Source: Ga0077530 sp046293075 (lineage in GTDB: Bacteria; Pseudomonadota; Alphaproteobacteria; Rhizobiales; Hyphomicrobiaceae). Taken from it: a stretch of DNA of 64,000 bases. The stretch covers positions 80,626 to 144,625 of the forward strand of contig JBKBPL010000004.1 of assembly GCA_046293075.1 (NCBI GenBank), given 5' to 3'. A model generated the notes under the pieces. That model worked only from the letters and a program-made list of their open reading frames with translations. It had not been told where the DNA came from and did no database searches. The first letter of the stretch is position 1, and each line of letters starts with the position of its first letter. Made by a program: the position numbers and the translations under genes. Shown here piece by piece: positions 28,729 to 37,340 of this stretch.

Positions 28729-30434
28729 CGGAGCACGATCCAAGGCCGGGCACGGGCGCTGATCAGGTCCAGCCCGCGACCGCGAAAGCCCCGCTTGAGC
28801 CCCGCACGCGCTCGACACTCGAGCAAAACACGGCAGCACTCGGCGAGCGCGGTACGTCGCCGGCGCGCTTCCTCATTGTGCTCGGCATTGCCCTGATCTT
28901 GCTTCTTGCAGCGACGAACGTGCTGGGCGTCTGGTCGCTGCCGGGTCAGTCCGAGGCGCGAAGGGAGGGCGCGCGCAAGGCCGCCGAGCGCAAGGAGGAA
29001 GCACGCCGGGCCGCGGAGCGTGAGGCTGCCAGCCGGAAGGAGGAAGCACGCAAAGCGGCAGAGCGCGAGGCCGCTGCCCGTCAAGCGGCCGAGCGGCGGG
29101 CCGCCGAGGAGGAAGCCGCGCGCCGCAAGGCTGCTGAGGATCGCGCGATGGCGGTGCAGGAGGCGGAGCGCAAGGCACGCGAGACGGGCGCCAAGCCACC
29201 ACCGCCTTCGCCCGCGCCGCCGGCCGTCAGGCCCCAAGGTGGCCCGGCTCCGCGTGGCCAGGAGCTTGCTGAGCGGGTGCCGCCGCCAGCGGTGCCGAGG
29301 CCCGACCCGGATGCCAAGCGGTTCAACCCGCAGGAGATCCTCGAGGGGGCGCGGCGCAGGATCGACGAGGCAACGCGCCAGCCGCCTGCCGCGCCAGCGC
29401 CCCCGCCCTCGTCAACGCCATCGTCGCCTGCGCCACCCGCCGCGCAGCCGGAGACCAGGCGGCCGCGTGCACAGGACCTTGTCGAGGAGCTGCGCCGCAA
29501 GCTCGATCGCCAGACGGCAGCACGTGAGCCGCCGCCATCTGCAACGACGCAGAACGAGCCGGGTGGTACGTCGGTGCAGCGTCCCGATCTCAGTGGCACG
29601 GGGTGCCGTACGGACCGGCCGCCTGATGAGGTGATCAAGGCGTGTGACGCCGTCATCGCGCGCACCCCGAATAGCGCCGAGGCTTACCTTGTTCGCGGCT
29701 CGGCGCACCGCCAGCGCCGCGATCTCAAGCGGGCCGTCGATGATCTCACGCGTGCCATAGATCTCGATCCGACCAACGGCCGCGCGTTTGCGGAGCGTGG
29801 CCTCGCGCACTACGCGCGACAAGCGTTCGACCTCGCGATCGCTGACTATACGCGCGCCATCGAGCTCGATCCGCAGCGCGTGTGGCTCTACAACAACCGC
29901 GGACTTGCGCGCGTGTCTTTGAAAGACTACGCGGGCGCACTGGCCGACTACGACAAGGCCATCGAGATCAGTCCGCGGTATGCGCTTGCCTACTTCAATC
30001 GCGGGCGACTGCACTGGCTCGACGGGCGCAGGCATGAGCCGGCGCTCCTCGATCTCGGGCGCGCGATCGCGTTCAATGCGAGGTTCGCCCCGGCTTACGC
30101 GCTCCGCGCCGAGATCCTCGCGGAGACAGGCAATCATCGTGCTGCGGTCGAGGATCTCACGCAGGTCATCAGTCTTGAGCCGCGCAATCAGCTTGCCCAC
30201 GTGAGGCGAGCGCGCAGTCATGTCGAGACGGGCGCCTTCGACCAAGCCATCACGGATGCCGATCGAGCGTTGGAGATCCTCCGCCGTTCACCGGATGCTT
30301 TCGTCGAGCGTGGTCGCGCCTGGGAAGGCAAGGGCGATCTGCAGGCCGCGATTCGCGACTACCGCAGCGCCTTGGACGTCGATTCCAGCCATGCGGGCGC
30401 GCGAGAGCACCTGAGACGTGTTGGTGAACTCTGA
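28725..30434 (+). CDS. Membrane-anchored coiled-coil/TPR protein B
   Basis: 569-residue paralogue of the preceding protein. Membrane helix ~49-70 (FLIVLGIALILLLAATNVLG), then GVWSLPGQSEARR, matching GFWESPGQREAR of the partner at the same point, then a long Ala/Glu/Lys/Arg coiled coil (~75-150), a Pro-rich linker (~155-270), and seven or more TPRs (~300-565) that begin after GTGCRTDRPPDEV, matching ETDCQTTRP of the partner. The shared order and the shared post-membrane motif indicate a duplicated, coupled pair that probably forms a hetero-complex. Function unknown. Confidence 0.85.
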   Translation: MTEHDPRPGTGADQVQPATAKAPLEPRTRSTLEQNTAALGERGTSPARFLIVLGIALILLLAATNVLGVWSLPGQSEARREGARKAAERKEEARRAAEREAASRKEEARKAAEREAAARQAAERRAAEEEAARRKAAEDRAMAVQEAERKARETGAKPPPPSPAPPAVRPQGGPAPRGQELAERVPPPAVPRPDPDAKRFNPQEILEGARRRIDEATRQPPAAPAPPPSSTPSSPAPPAAQPETRRPRAQDLVEELRRKLDRQTAAREPPPSATTQNEPGGTSVQRPDLSGTGCRTDRPPDEVIKACDAVIARTPNSAEAYLVRGSAHRQRRDLKRAVDDLTRAIDLDPTNGRAFAERGLAHYARQAFDLAIADYTRAIELDPQRVWLYNNRGLARVSLKDYAGALADYDKAIEISPRYALAYFNRGRLHWLDGRRHEPALLDLGRAIAFNARFAPAYALRAEILAETGNHRAAVEDLTQVISLEPRNQLAHVRRARSHVETGAFDQAITDADRALEILRRSPDAFVERGRAWEGKGDLQAAIRDYRSALDVDSSHAGAREHLRRVGEL

Positions 30435-30449
30435 CCGGCCGGCTTGCGG

Positions 30450-31292
30450 CTACTTCTCCCCGACCGGCCCGGCCAGGAAGATCGCCGAGCGCTCGATCTC
30501 CTCGATCTCGGCCATGGCGACAGGGAAATCGGCGTGATCTGGCTCGAGTGTACCGATACGGCGCTCGAGCTCAGAGAGGCGCTGACGGCCCGCAAGCTTC
30601 TGAAGGAAGATTGCGGATACGGCAGGCTGGTAGAACCGCTCGCGGTCGCTCTGGGTGAGAATGACGCCGCGGAGCTTGTCGCCGCCGCGCTGGAAGCGGT
30701 TGAGCGTGACGAGGCGCAGGGCACCCTGGAAGGTCGTGAGAAGCTGCAGCATCCCGGTGTGCGGGCTGATGTAGACGCCTCCCGCGTGCTGCGTCGCCGC
30801 ATTGGAGCCGCGGCCATTGGGGCTTCCCTGCAATTCGAGGAAACGCAGGCGGGAAAGATCCTCGTCCCAGTCCAGCTCGTAGACTGAGCGATAGAGGGCA
30901 TTCCGCCGCGAGAAGATGCGGCGGTAGGCGAGATAGGGCCCGAGGTAGTCCTCATAGGCGGAAAGCAGGTAGCCGCCATAGCTTTCATCTGCCCGGCCCT
31001 GGAGCTTGGCACTCAATGCGCCATTGCCGTGCGGCGTGCCAAGGAGGGTGTCGAGGTCGATGGCAAGGCCGCGCGCGACGCCTGCAACCGTTGCGTCGCG
31101 CACGGGCTGGCCCGCAAGAAGATTGCCAAGCGTACGCTCCTTGCAGCCGGCGATCTCGGCAAGCGCGGTCCGCGTCAGGCCGCGCTTTGCCATCTCGATG
31201 CGCACGCGCCGTACAAATGCTTCCCGTTGTGCGGCTGTCAGCAGCGACGACATTGCCTTGCTCTCCCGGTCGGCGCGCTCTTCTTTCGACAT
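30450..31292 (-). CDS. HTH (XRE-like) transcriptional regulator
   Basis: 280 residues. Residues ~20-80 form a lambda-repressor-like helix-turn-helix (RIEMAKRGLTRTALAEIAGCKERTLGNLLAG). The remaining ~200 residues are a sensor-like domain with no motif I recognise (YELDWDEDLSRLRFLELQG ... YISPHTGMLQLLT). The start has AGGAGCC upstream. It is convergent with the TPR genes and divergent from the DUF4846 gene, whose promoter region it may control (inference). Confidence 0.75.
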   Translation of the reverse strand: MSKEERADRESKAMSSLLTAAQREAFVRRVRIEMAKRGLTRTALAEIAGCKERTLGNLLAGQPVRDATVAGVARGLAIDLDTLLGTPHGNGALSAKLQGRADESYGGYLLSAYEDYLGPYLAYRRIFSRRNALYRSVYELDWDEDLSRLRFLELQGSPNGRGSNAATQHAGGVYISPHTGMLQLLTTFQGALRLVTLNRFQRGGDKLRGVILTQSDRERFYQPAVSAIFLQKLAGRQRLSELERRIGTLEPDHADFPVAMAEIEEIERSAIFLAGPVGEK

Positions 31293-31390
31293 CTGACAAT
31301 GGCTCCTGACGCCACGCTGTCAATTGCCGTCACGAATATGCCAAAGCCCTGTGGCCGTCTTGCCGGCGAAGGAAATTCGGGAGGAAGCCG

Positions 31391-32269
31391 GTGGGCTTGG
31401 ACATGCAAGACCGTTGGCTGGTCAGCGCGCTCGTGCTCCTGCTGATGCTGGCATTCGCGGGCGGGGCTGCGGCCGAGCACTATGCCTGGCGGTCGCGGTC
31501 TCACGCCGAAAGCGACCGGCTCGACCGGCGCTTCATGCCGCCAGAGGGGTTCGTCCGCATTACCGTGCAAGCGGGAAGCTTTGCCGCGTGGCTGCGCGGC
31601 CTGCCGCTGAAGCCGCCGGGGACACCCGTCCTCCTGCACACCGGCGGCCCGAAGTGGCGCCAGGACGTCCATGCTGCCGTGATCGACATCGATACGGGTG
31701 CGCGCGATCTCCAGCAGTGCGCCGATGCTGTGATGCGGCTCAGGGCAGAGTGGCAGTTCGCGCGGGGCAAGGCCCGGCGGATTGCCTTCAACGATACGGG
31801 TGGGCGCAAGCCTATGCCCTTCAGTCGCTGGGCTGCCGGCGAGCGGCCGCGCGCGGAAGGCCGCGGGCTCGTTTGGGTGAAGCGGGCGCCCCCCGACGCG
31901 AGCTATGCCTCGTTCCGCCGCTACATGGACACCGTCTTCACCTGGGCCGGCACGCATTCCCTCGAGCGTGAGCTTGCCCCGGTGGCGGACGGCCGCGTCG
32001 AGATCGGCGATGTGATCATCAAAGGTGGCTTCCCCGGTCACGCGGTGCTGGTCGCCGATGTCGTCGAGCACCCCGGGACGGGCGAGCGCCGCTTCCTGCT
32101 CATCCAGAGCTTCATGCCGGCGCAGGACATGCACGTCCTCAAGGGACGCGATACGCCCGATGGCAGCCCATGGTTTCGCCTGGCGCCCGATCAGCCGTTC
32201 GTCACGCCGGAATGGATTTTTCCTCCCGGCAGTCTTCGGCGCTGGGCCATTGCAACCAGTCAGCGATGA
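31391..32269 (+). CDS. DUF4846 family exported protein
   Basis: 292 residues, GTG start at 31391 with GGAGG upstream (an ATG at 31403 is possible). An N-terminal hydrophobic segment (~8-28, VLLLMLAFAGGAAA) acts as signal or anchor. The DUF4846 core shows FAAWLRGLPLKPPGTPV, HAAVIDIDTGARDLQQCADAVMRLRAE, the GGFPGHAVLVADVV block and SFMPAQDMHVLK, ending TPEWIF. The family is found in many bacteria and has no established function; conserved His, Cys and Asp residues could be an active site. Convergent with a small membrane protein gene. Confidence 0.86.
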   Translation: MGLDMQDRWLVSALVLLLMLAFAGGAAAEHYAWRSRSHAESDRLDRRFMPPEGFVRITVQAGSFAAWLRGLPLKPPGTPVLLHTGGPKWRQDVHAAVIDIDTGARDLQQCADAVMRLRAEWQFARGKARRIAFNDTGGRKPMPFSRWAAGERPRAEGRGLVWVKRAPPDASYASFRRYMDTVFTWAGTHSLERELAPVADGRVEIGDVIIKGGFPGHAVLVADVVEHPGTGERRFLLIQSFMPAQDMHVLKGRDTPDGSPWFRLAPDQPFVTPEWIFPPGSLRRWAIATSQR

Positions 32270-32280
32270 CAGCGTCTGTT

Positions 32281-32598
32281 TCAGTAGAAGAGCAGGATCG
32301 CCGCGGCGCCCATGGCCAGCCCAATCAGACCCACACCCCGGATCGAGCGGAAGATGACCTCGCGGAATAGTTCGGGGACCGTCCGCCAGGGGAGTTGCCA
32401 TACCCATCCGACGATAAAGCCCGCGATCAGTCCGAGCCCCAATGACATGAGGTCGAGGCTCGGCAGCGCGAGGCCGGTCCTGGCGGCCGGCGCAGCGGCC
32501 GTGGCCGGGTCGATGGGTAAGGGCCCGCCAGGAGAGCCCGGCAGGAGTACCGCATAGGTCAGCGCAGCGACCGCCAGCAGTATGAAGAGACGTGCCAT
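32281..32598 (-). CDS. Small two-helix membrane protein
   Basis: 105 residues from the ATG at 32598. An N-terminal hydrophobic helix (LFILLAVAALTYAVLL), a Pro/Ala-rich loop, a second helix (LMSLGLGLIAGFIVGWVW), a short conserved-looking amphipathic stretch (LPWRTVPELFREVIFRSIRG) and a third hydrophobic end (VGLIGLAMGAAAILLFY). No family recognised. The longer reading frame upstream overlaps the YCII gene's leader and is unlikely to be used. Confidence 0.6.
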   Translation of the reverse strand: MARLFILLAVAALTYAVLLPGSPGGPLPIDPATAAAPAARTGLALPSLDLMSLGLGLIAGFIVGWVWQLPWRTVPELFREVIFRSIRGVGLIGLAMGAAAILLFY

Positions 32599-32749
32599 GC
32601 CCGAGCGTAGCCGGAAGTCGGCAAACAGGCGGTTAACAGCCTGGCGGATCAGGGGCTTGGCCTGTGCGAACAAAATTCGGCGGCCGCTGTCGACTGCGGC
32701 CCTCTTCAACCGTCCTTGAGGGGTGATCACACGAAAGGAACCCTGAGCA

Positions 32750-33121
32750 ATGCAGTACGCCATCCTCTGCTATCACGACGAGAACGTCGTCTGTGCCTGG
32801 TCGAAGGCGCACGATGACGCGGTGATGGCCAAGCTGTCGGTTGTCCACGAGAAGGTCGCGCGCCAGGGGAAACTTGGGCCCGTGGTGCGGCTGCTGCCGA
32901 CCACGGCCGCAACCACGCTTCGCAAGGACCGCGAGCCGCCGATCGTCATCGACGGGCCGTTTGCCGAGACCAAGGAGCAACTGCTCGGCTTCTACATCGT
33001 CGATGCCGAGAACCTGGACGAGGTCCTCGATATCGCGCGCGATCTTGCTGCGGCCAATCCCGGTGGCGCCTACGAGATCCGCCCTATCGGCCTGTTCAAG
33101 GACGGGAAGCAGGCGCCGTGA
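32750..33121 (+). CDS. YCII/DGPF-domain protein paired with ECF42 sigma factor
   Basis: 123 residues of the YCII-related (DGPF) family, named for the DGPF motif seen here in IVIDGPFAETKEQLLGFYIVDA. N-terminus MQYAILCYHDE, C-terminus EIRPIGLF. The start has AAAGGAA upstream. Its TGA overlaps the sigma-factor GTG (GTGA), so the two are co-translated. DGPF proteins are the standard partners of ECF42 sigma factors and are thought to belong to their regulons; their biochemical role is unknown. Confidence 0.9.
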   Translation: MQYAILCYHDENVVCAWSKAHDDAVMAKLSVVHEKVARQGKLGPVVRLLPTTAATTLRKDREPPIVIDGPFAETKEQLLGFYIVDAENLDEVLDIARDLAAANPGGAYEIRPIGLFKDGKQAP

Positions 33122-34401
33122 CCGATACCCGGTGGATCAACGCCGTGCTGACGTCCGCGCGCCCTCGCGTGGTCGCGGCGCTGCTCCGGCACTTTCGCGA
33201 CCTCGACATGGCCGAGGAAGCCTGCCAGGAGGCGTGTCTCAGGGCGCTCCGGCTGTGGCCATCGCAGGGGCCGCCACGCGACGCTGCGGCCTGGCTGATC
33301 ATGGTCGGCCGCAATGCCGCGATCGACGCGACCCGCCGCCAGGGTCGCCTGACGGCGCTCCCCGCGGAGGACGCGATCTCCGACCTCTCGGATGCGGAGG
33401 CTGCGACCGTCGAGCGCCTCGACGCGGCCGATTATCGCGACGACATCCTGCGTCTCCTCTTCGTGTGCTGCCACCCCGAACTGCCGGTGACGCAGCAGAT
33501 CGCGCTCGCGCTGCGCATCGTCTCGGGGCTGTCCGTCGCCCAGATCGCGCGCGCCTTCCTTGTGACCGAGGCGGCCATGGAGCAGCGCATCACACGGGCG
33601 AAGCGGCTCGTCGGCAACGCCAACGTGCCGTTCGAAGCGCCCGGTGCCGTCGAGCGCAGCGAGCGCCTGGCGGCGGTCGCCGGCGTGATCTACCTGGTAT
33701 TCAATGAAGGTTATACGAGCGACGTCGTCGAGCAGGGCGCGCGCGCAGCGCTCTGTGAAGAGGCCATCCGGCTCGCGCGGCTGCTGCTCCATCTCTTCCC
33801 CGCCGAGCCCGAGATCATGGCGCTCATGGCCTTGATGCTGCTGCAGCACGCCCGTGCCGACGCGCGCTTCGATGCCAATGGCCATGCTGTTCTGCTACCC
33901 AATCAAGACCGGAGCCTGTGGAACGCAAAGCTCATTGCCGAGGGGCTTGCCCTCGTCGACAAGGCTCTCCGCCACCGCCGGCCGGGCCCCTATCAGATCC
34001 AGGCGGCGATTGCGGCCCTCCACGCGCGGGCCGCGCGCGCCGAGGATACCGACTGGGCCCAGATCGCACTGCTTTATGGTGCGCTCGAGCAGATGCAGCC
34101 CTCGCCCGTGGTCACGCTCAATCGCGCCGTGGCGGTCTCCAAGGCCGAGGGACCGGCCGCCGCACTGGCCATGATCGAGCCGCTTGCTGATCGGCTCGAC
34201 GGCTACTTCTACTTCCACGGTGCGCGCGGCGCCTTCCTGCTCGAACTCGAGCGGCCCGGAGAGGCCAAGGTTGCCTTCGATCGCGCCATCGCGCTGGCCA
34301 ACACCCCGGCGGAAGCAGCGCACATCCGCCTTCAGCTCGATCGGCTGGCGGGCGCGACGGGTGCCAGCAGCAAGAAGAGAGAGCCTGCGAAAAATTCCTG
34401 A
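33118..34401 (+). CDS. ECF42-type RNA polymerase sigma factor with C-terminal TPR-like domain
   Basis: 427 residues. Region 2 spans ~10-80 (RHFRDLDMAEEACQEACLRAL ... AAWLIMVGRNAAID), region 4 ~120-170 (LSVAQIARAFLVTEAAMEQRITRAKR). A long C-terminal extension (~175-415) has the ECF42 signature VIYLVFNEGYTS, then helical repeats ending with GEAKVAFDRAIALA. No anti-sigma gene is adjacent; in this group the C-terminal domain is thought to regulate activity. GTG start overlaps the DGPF gene. The following VOC and DUF1428 genes are plausible members of the same unit. Confidence 0.92.
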   Translation: MTDTRWINAVLTSARPRVVAALLRHFRDLDMAEEACQEACLRALRLWPSQGPPRDAAAWLIMVGRNAAIDATRRQGRLTALPAEDAISDLSDAEAATVERLDAADYRDDILRLLFVCCHPELPVTQQIALALRIVSGLSVAQIARAFLVTEAAMEQRITRAKRLVGNANVPFEAPGAVERSERLAAVAGVIYLVFNEGYTSDVVEQGARAALCEEAIRLARLLLHLFPAEPEIMALMALMLLQHARADARFDANGHAVLLPNQDRSLWNAKLIAEGLALVDKALRHRRPGPYQIQAAIAALHARAARAEDTDWAQIALLYGALEQMQPSPVVTLNRAVAVSKAEGPAAALAMIEPLADRLDGYFYFHGARGAFLLELERPGEAKVAFDRAIALANTPAEAAHIRLQLDRLAGATGASSKKREPAKNS

Positions 34402-34493
34402 TCGGCGATGTCGGACGCCGGCGCTCCCGTGCGTCCTTGGATCAAACTGAACGAAACCAGCCTACACAAACCGGATCGACGATGGAGGATTTC

Positions 34494-34955
34494 ATGTCTG
34501 AACAGGCGATACGGGCGACCGGCTGCCCAGGTGAAGCACTCGATGCGCAGGCCGCCGGCAGGGCCGGAGAGGTTGAGGTTCTGGGGGGCGTCACGCCCTA
34601 TCTGCAGCTCGATGGTGCATCGAAGGCTGCAGAATTCTACGTCCGCGCCTTCGATGCCATGGAGATGGGGCGCGCCCCGCCCGACGAGAAGGGGCGCATG
34701 ATGCACATCCATCTCTATTTGAACGGCGGCTCGCTCATGCTCTGCGATCCGTTTCCGGAGCACGGCTATCCGTCGGTCAAGCCTCAGGGCTACACGCTCC
34801 ATCTGCAGGTCGACGACGTCGATCCGGTCTGGAAGCGCGCGGTCGCGGCAGGCTGCGAGATGGTCGTGCCTGTCCAGCGCATGTTCTGGGGACACCGGTA
34901 CGGCGTTCTGCGCGATCCCTTCAACGTTATGTGGTCGATCGCCTCGGTGAAGTGA
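34494..34955 (+). CDS. VOC/PhnB-like glyoxalase-superfamily protein
   Basis: 153 residues. The start ATG at 34494 is preceded by GGAGG at ideal spacing, preferred over an ATG 12 nt upstream that overlaps that site. After a ~28-residue non-conserved lead, the PhnB-like fold begins at VTPYLQLDGASKAAEFYVRAFDA, with LYLNGGSLMLCD, YTLHLQVDDVD, and the C-terminal WGHRYGVLRDPFNVMWSI. Putative metal-binding positions are partly kept. Small VOC proteins of this kind commonly accompany ECF42/DGPF genes. Substrate unknown. Confidence 0.88.
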   Translation: MSEQAIRATGCPGEALDAQAAGRAGEVEVLGGVTPYLQLDGASKAAEFYVRAFDAMEMGRAPPDEKGRMMHIHLYLNGGSLMLCDPFPEHGYPSVKPQGYTLHLQVDDVDPVWKRAVAAGCEMVVPVQRMFWGHRYGVLRDPFNVMWSIASVK

Positions 34956-34996
34956 GCCCCTATCTGCCGATGCGCCCAACGACGAGGAGATGAGAT

Positions 34997-35353
34997 GTGA
35001 CCATGTATGTCGATGGCTATGTACTGCCGGTTCCGAAGAAGAACCTGGACACTTTTCGCGAGATGGCGACGTTGGCCGGCAAAGTCTGGATGGACCACGG
35101 CGCTCTCTCCTACGTCGAATGTGTCGCCGAGGACGTGAAGCCGGGCGTGCACACCTCTTTCCCTCAGGCGGTCAAGCTGGAGGAAGGTGAGACCGTCATC
35201 TTCTCGTGGATCACTTTCAAGTCGCGCGAGGATCGGGATCGCATCAATGCGGCCGTCATGAAGGATCCGCGCCTCAAGCACAGCCCCGAGAGCATGCCGT
35301 TCGATGGCAAGCGCATGTTCTGGGGTGGGTTCGAGCCGATCGTGCAGTTCTGA
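34997..35353 (+). CDS. DUF1428 (YbaA-like) protein
   Basis: 118 residues resembling E. coli YbaA along its whole length: YVDGYVLPVPKKNLDTFREMA, a GALSYVECVAEDV stretch, VIFSWITFKSREDRD, and the hallmark SPESMPFDGKRMFWGGFE. The fold is a dimeric alpha-beta barrel. Start is GTG at 34997 or ATG at 35003; GAGGAG lies just upstream of both. Function unknown; it is embedded among VOC proteins behind the ECF42 sigma factor. Confidence 0.9.
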   Translation: MTMYVDGYVLPVPKKNLDTFREMATLAGKVWMDHGALSYVECVAEDVKPGVHTSFPQAVKLEEGETVIFSWITFKSREDRDRINAAVMKDPRLKHSPESMPFDGKRMFWGGFEPIVQF

Positions 35354-35397
35354 ATGCGCCAAAGGTCAAAGATCGAAATTCGGAGTTCGAGGTCATC

Positions 35398-35817
35398 ATG
35401 AGCACCAGCGTATTCATCAATCTTCCCGTCAGGGATCTGAAGCGAACCATCGCCTTCTACACGGCGCTGGGGTTCAAGTTCGACGAGCGCTTCACCAACG
35501 ACGACGCGGCAGGCATGATCATCAGCGAAGGCCACAGCTACGCGATGCTGCTGACGCACAAGCACTTCAAGAACTTCATCAAGAATGACATCGCAGATCC
35601 GAACAAGGTCACGCAGGTGCTCGTCGCGCTCAAATACAACTCGCGAGAAGATGTCGATGAAATCATCCGTAAGGCAGTCGCTGCCGGCGGCCAGGATGCG
35701 CGCGAGCCGCAGGATTTGGGCTTCATGTACGGCCGGGCGTTTGCCGATCCCGACGGTCACGTCTGGGAGCCATTCTGGATGGATGTGAGCGCTGTTCCCG
35801 CGAAGGAAGGAGCCTGA
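35398..35817 (+). CDS. VOC family protein
   Basis: 139 residues of the glyoxalase/bleomycin-resistance superfamily: MSTSVFINLPVRDLKRTIAFYTALGF, a SYAMLLTH strand, and the C-terminal GRAFADPDGHVWEPFWMD motif containing a likely metal-binding Glu. The start ATG has GAGG upstream. Its TGA overlaps the ATG of the MoaD/ThiS-like gene (TGATG), linking this small-protein cluster to the next pair. Confidence 0.9.
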   Translation: MSTSVFINLPVRDLKRTIAFYTALGFKFDERFTNDDAAGMIISEGHSYAMLLTHKHFKNFIKNDIADPNKVTQVLVALKYNSREDVDEIIRKAVAAGGQDAREPQDLGFMYGRAFADPDGHVWEPFWMDVSAVPAKEGA

Positions 35818-36086
35818 TGCCCCGCGTCGTCTTCACGCCCAATATCCAGCGACACGTCGCGTGCCCCGAGGCCGAAGCGCCGGGCGCAACAGTGCGCGAG
35901 GTATTGGACGCGGTGTTCGCCGACAACCCGCAGGCGCGCGGCTATGTGCTCGACGATCAGGCGGTGCTGCGCCGGCACATGACGATCTTCGTCGACGGGA
36001 TCATGATCCGCGACCGCACGGGTCTCAGCGACGCCGTCGGCGATCGCAGCACCATCTACGTCTTTCAGGCCCTGTCAGGAGGGTAG
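35817..36086 (+). CDS. MoaD/ThiS-family ubiquitin-like protein
   Basis: 89 residues with the beta-grasp pattern of MoaD/ThiS: hydrophobic strands (RVVFTPNIQRHV), a helix with VREVLDAVFADNPQ, MTIFVDGIMIRD, and a C-terminal ALSGG diglycine, the residue pair adenylated and thiocarboxylated in sulfur carriers. No MoaE, ThiF/MoeB or ThiG gene is in the window. It overlaps the VOC gene and lies 3 bp before an Asp-box propeller gene, a pairing I believe recurs in many bacteria. Whether it carries sulfur or is conjugated is unknown. Confidence 0.86.
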   Translation: MPRVVFTPNIQRHVACPEAEAPGATVREVLDAVFADNPQARGYVLDDQAVLRRHMTIFVDGIMIRDRTGLSDAVGDRSTIYVFQALSGG

Positions 36087-36089
36087 ATT

Positions 36090-37190
36090 ATGAGCGATGC
36101 AGTGCTCGTCTCGACGCGCAAGGGCTTGTTCACGGTTGCGCGTGCGGGTGGCGGCTGGGAGATCGCGAAGGTCGATTTTCTCGCCGACAATGTGACGCTG
36201 GCATTGAGCGACAAGCGCAGCGGCCGACGCTATGCGGCCCTCGATCATGGCCATTTCGGCGTGAAGGTGCACCGTTCGACGGCCGATGGCTGGGAGGAGA
36301 TCGCGACGCCCACCTACCCCGAGAAACCCGAGGGCGTTGAGGAAAAGGACATGTGGGGGCGGCCGATCCCATGGAGCACCGTGCGCATCTGGGCCCTCGC
36401 TGCAGGCGGTGCGGACGAGCCCGGCGTGCTCTGGTGCGGGACACTGCCGGGCGGCCTCTTTCGTTCGACCGATAGCGGCGAGAGCTGGCAGTTCGTCCGT
36501 TCGCTCTGGGATCATCCCTCCCGCAAGTTCTGGACCGGCGGTGGTGCTGACCTGCCCGGCATCCATTCCATCTGCGTCGATCCGCGGAATGCGCGGCATG
36601 TCTCGATCGCGGTCTCGACGGGCGGCATCTGGCACACGGAGGATGCCGGCGAGAGCTGGACGCAGCATGGCCACGGCATGCGCGCCGAGTACATGCCGCC
36701 AGAGCAGGCACATGAGCCGAATGCTCAGGATGTCCATTGCCTCGTCCAATGCCGATCTGCGCCGCACCGCATGTGGGTGCAGCATCACAATGGCATCTTC
36801 GTCTCGTCGGACGGGGGACGGACCTTCACAGAGCTTACGGGCGTGAGGCCCTCCGCATTCGGCTTTGCTGTCGTGGTGCACCCGCGGGATCCCGATACGG
36901 CGTGGTTCGTACCCGAAATCAAGGACGAGAAGCGCATCCCCGTCGACGGCCGGCTGGTCGTGACGCGCACGCGCGACGGCGGCCGCGCGTTCGAGAGCCT
37001 GACAAAGGGCCTGCCGCAGTCGCACGCCTATGACGTGGTCTATCGCCACGCGCTGGCGATCGACGAGACTGGCGATCGCCTCGCGATGGGCTCGACCACG
37101 GGTGGTCTCTGGGTCAGCGAGGACCAGGGCGAGAGCTGGATGTGCGTCTCGCACACGCTGCCGCCGGTCTATGCGGTGACGTTCAAGTAG
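36090..37190 (+). CDS. BNR/Asp-box beta-propeller (sialidase-like) protein
   Basis: 366 residues with five Asp-box repeats (S/T-x-D-x-G-x-S/T-W/F): STDSGESW, TEDAGESW, SSDGGRTF, TRDGGRAF and SEDQGESW, spaced as blades of a propeller. No signal peptide, so cytoplasmic, unlike secreted sialidases; the catalytic Arg triad and Tyr/Glu of sialidases are not evident. A strong GGAGGG site precedes the ATG. It is in an operon with the MoaD/ThiS-like gene immediately upstream, suggesting that the propeller is a partner or target of the ubiquitin-like protein (inference). Confidence 0.86.
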   Translation: MSDAVLVSTRKGLFTVARAGGGWEIAKVDFLADNVTLALSDKRSGRRYAALDHGHFGVKVHRSTADGWEEIATPTYPEKPEGVEEKDMWGRPIPWSTVRIWALAAGGADEPGVLWCGTLPGGLFRSTDSGESWQFVRSLWDHPSRKFWTGGGADLPGIHSICVDPRNARHVSIAVSTGGIWHTEDAGESWTQHGHGMRAEYMPPEQAHEPNAQDVHCLVQCRSAPHRMWVQHHNGIFVSSDGGRTFTELTGVRPSAFGFAVVVHPRDPDTAWFVPEIKDEKRIPVDGRLVVTRTRDGGRAFESLTKGLPQSHAYDVVYRHALAIDETGDRLAMGSTTGGLWVSEDQGESWMCVSHTLPPVYAVTFK

Positions 37191-37340
37191 TTGCAGGCCC
37201 TTCTCGCCGTCCTCACGGGGCGCAGGCAGGCATGCGGGGCGGCACAAGCGCTGAGGCTTGCCGTTGCCGTCGCCCCTCACCCCTCACCCCGACTCGCTCG
37301 CCCCGACTCGCTCGCCGCGCGCGGGGAGAGGGAGACGTAA

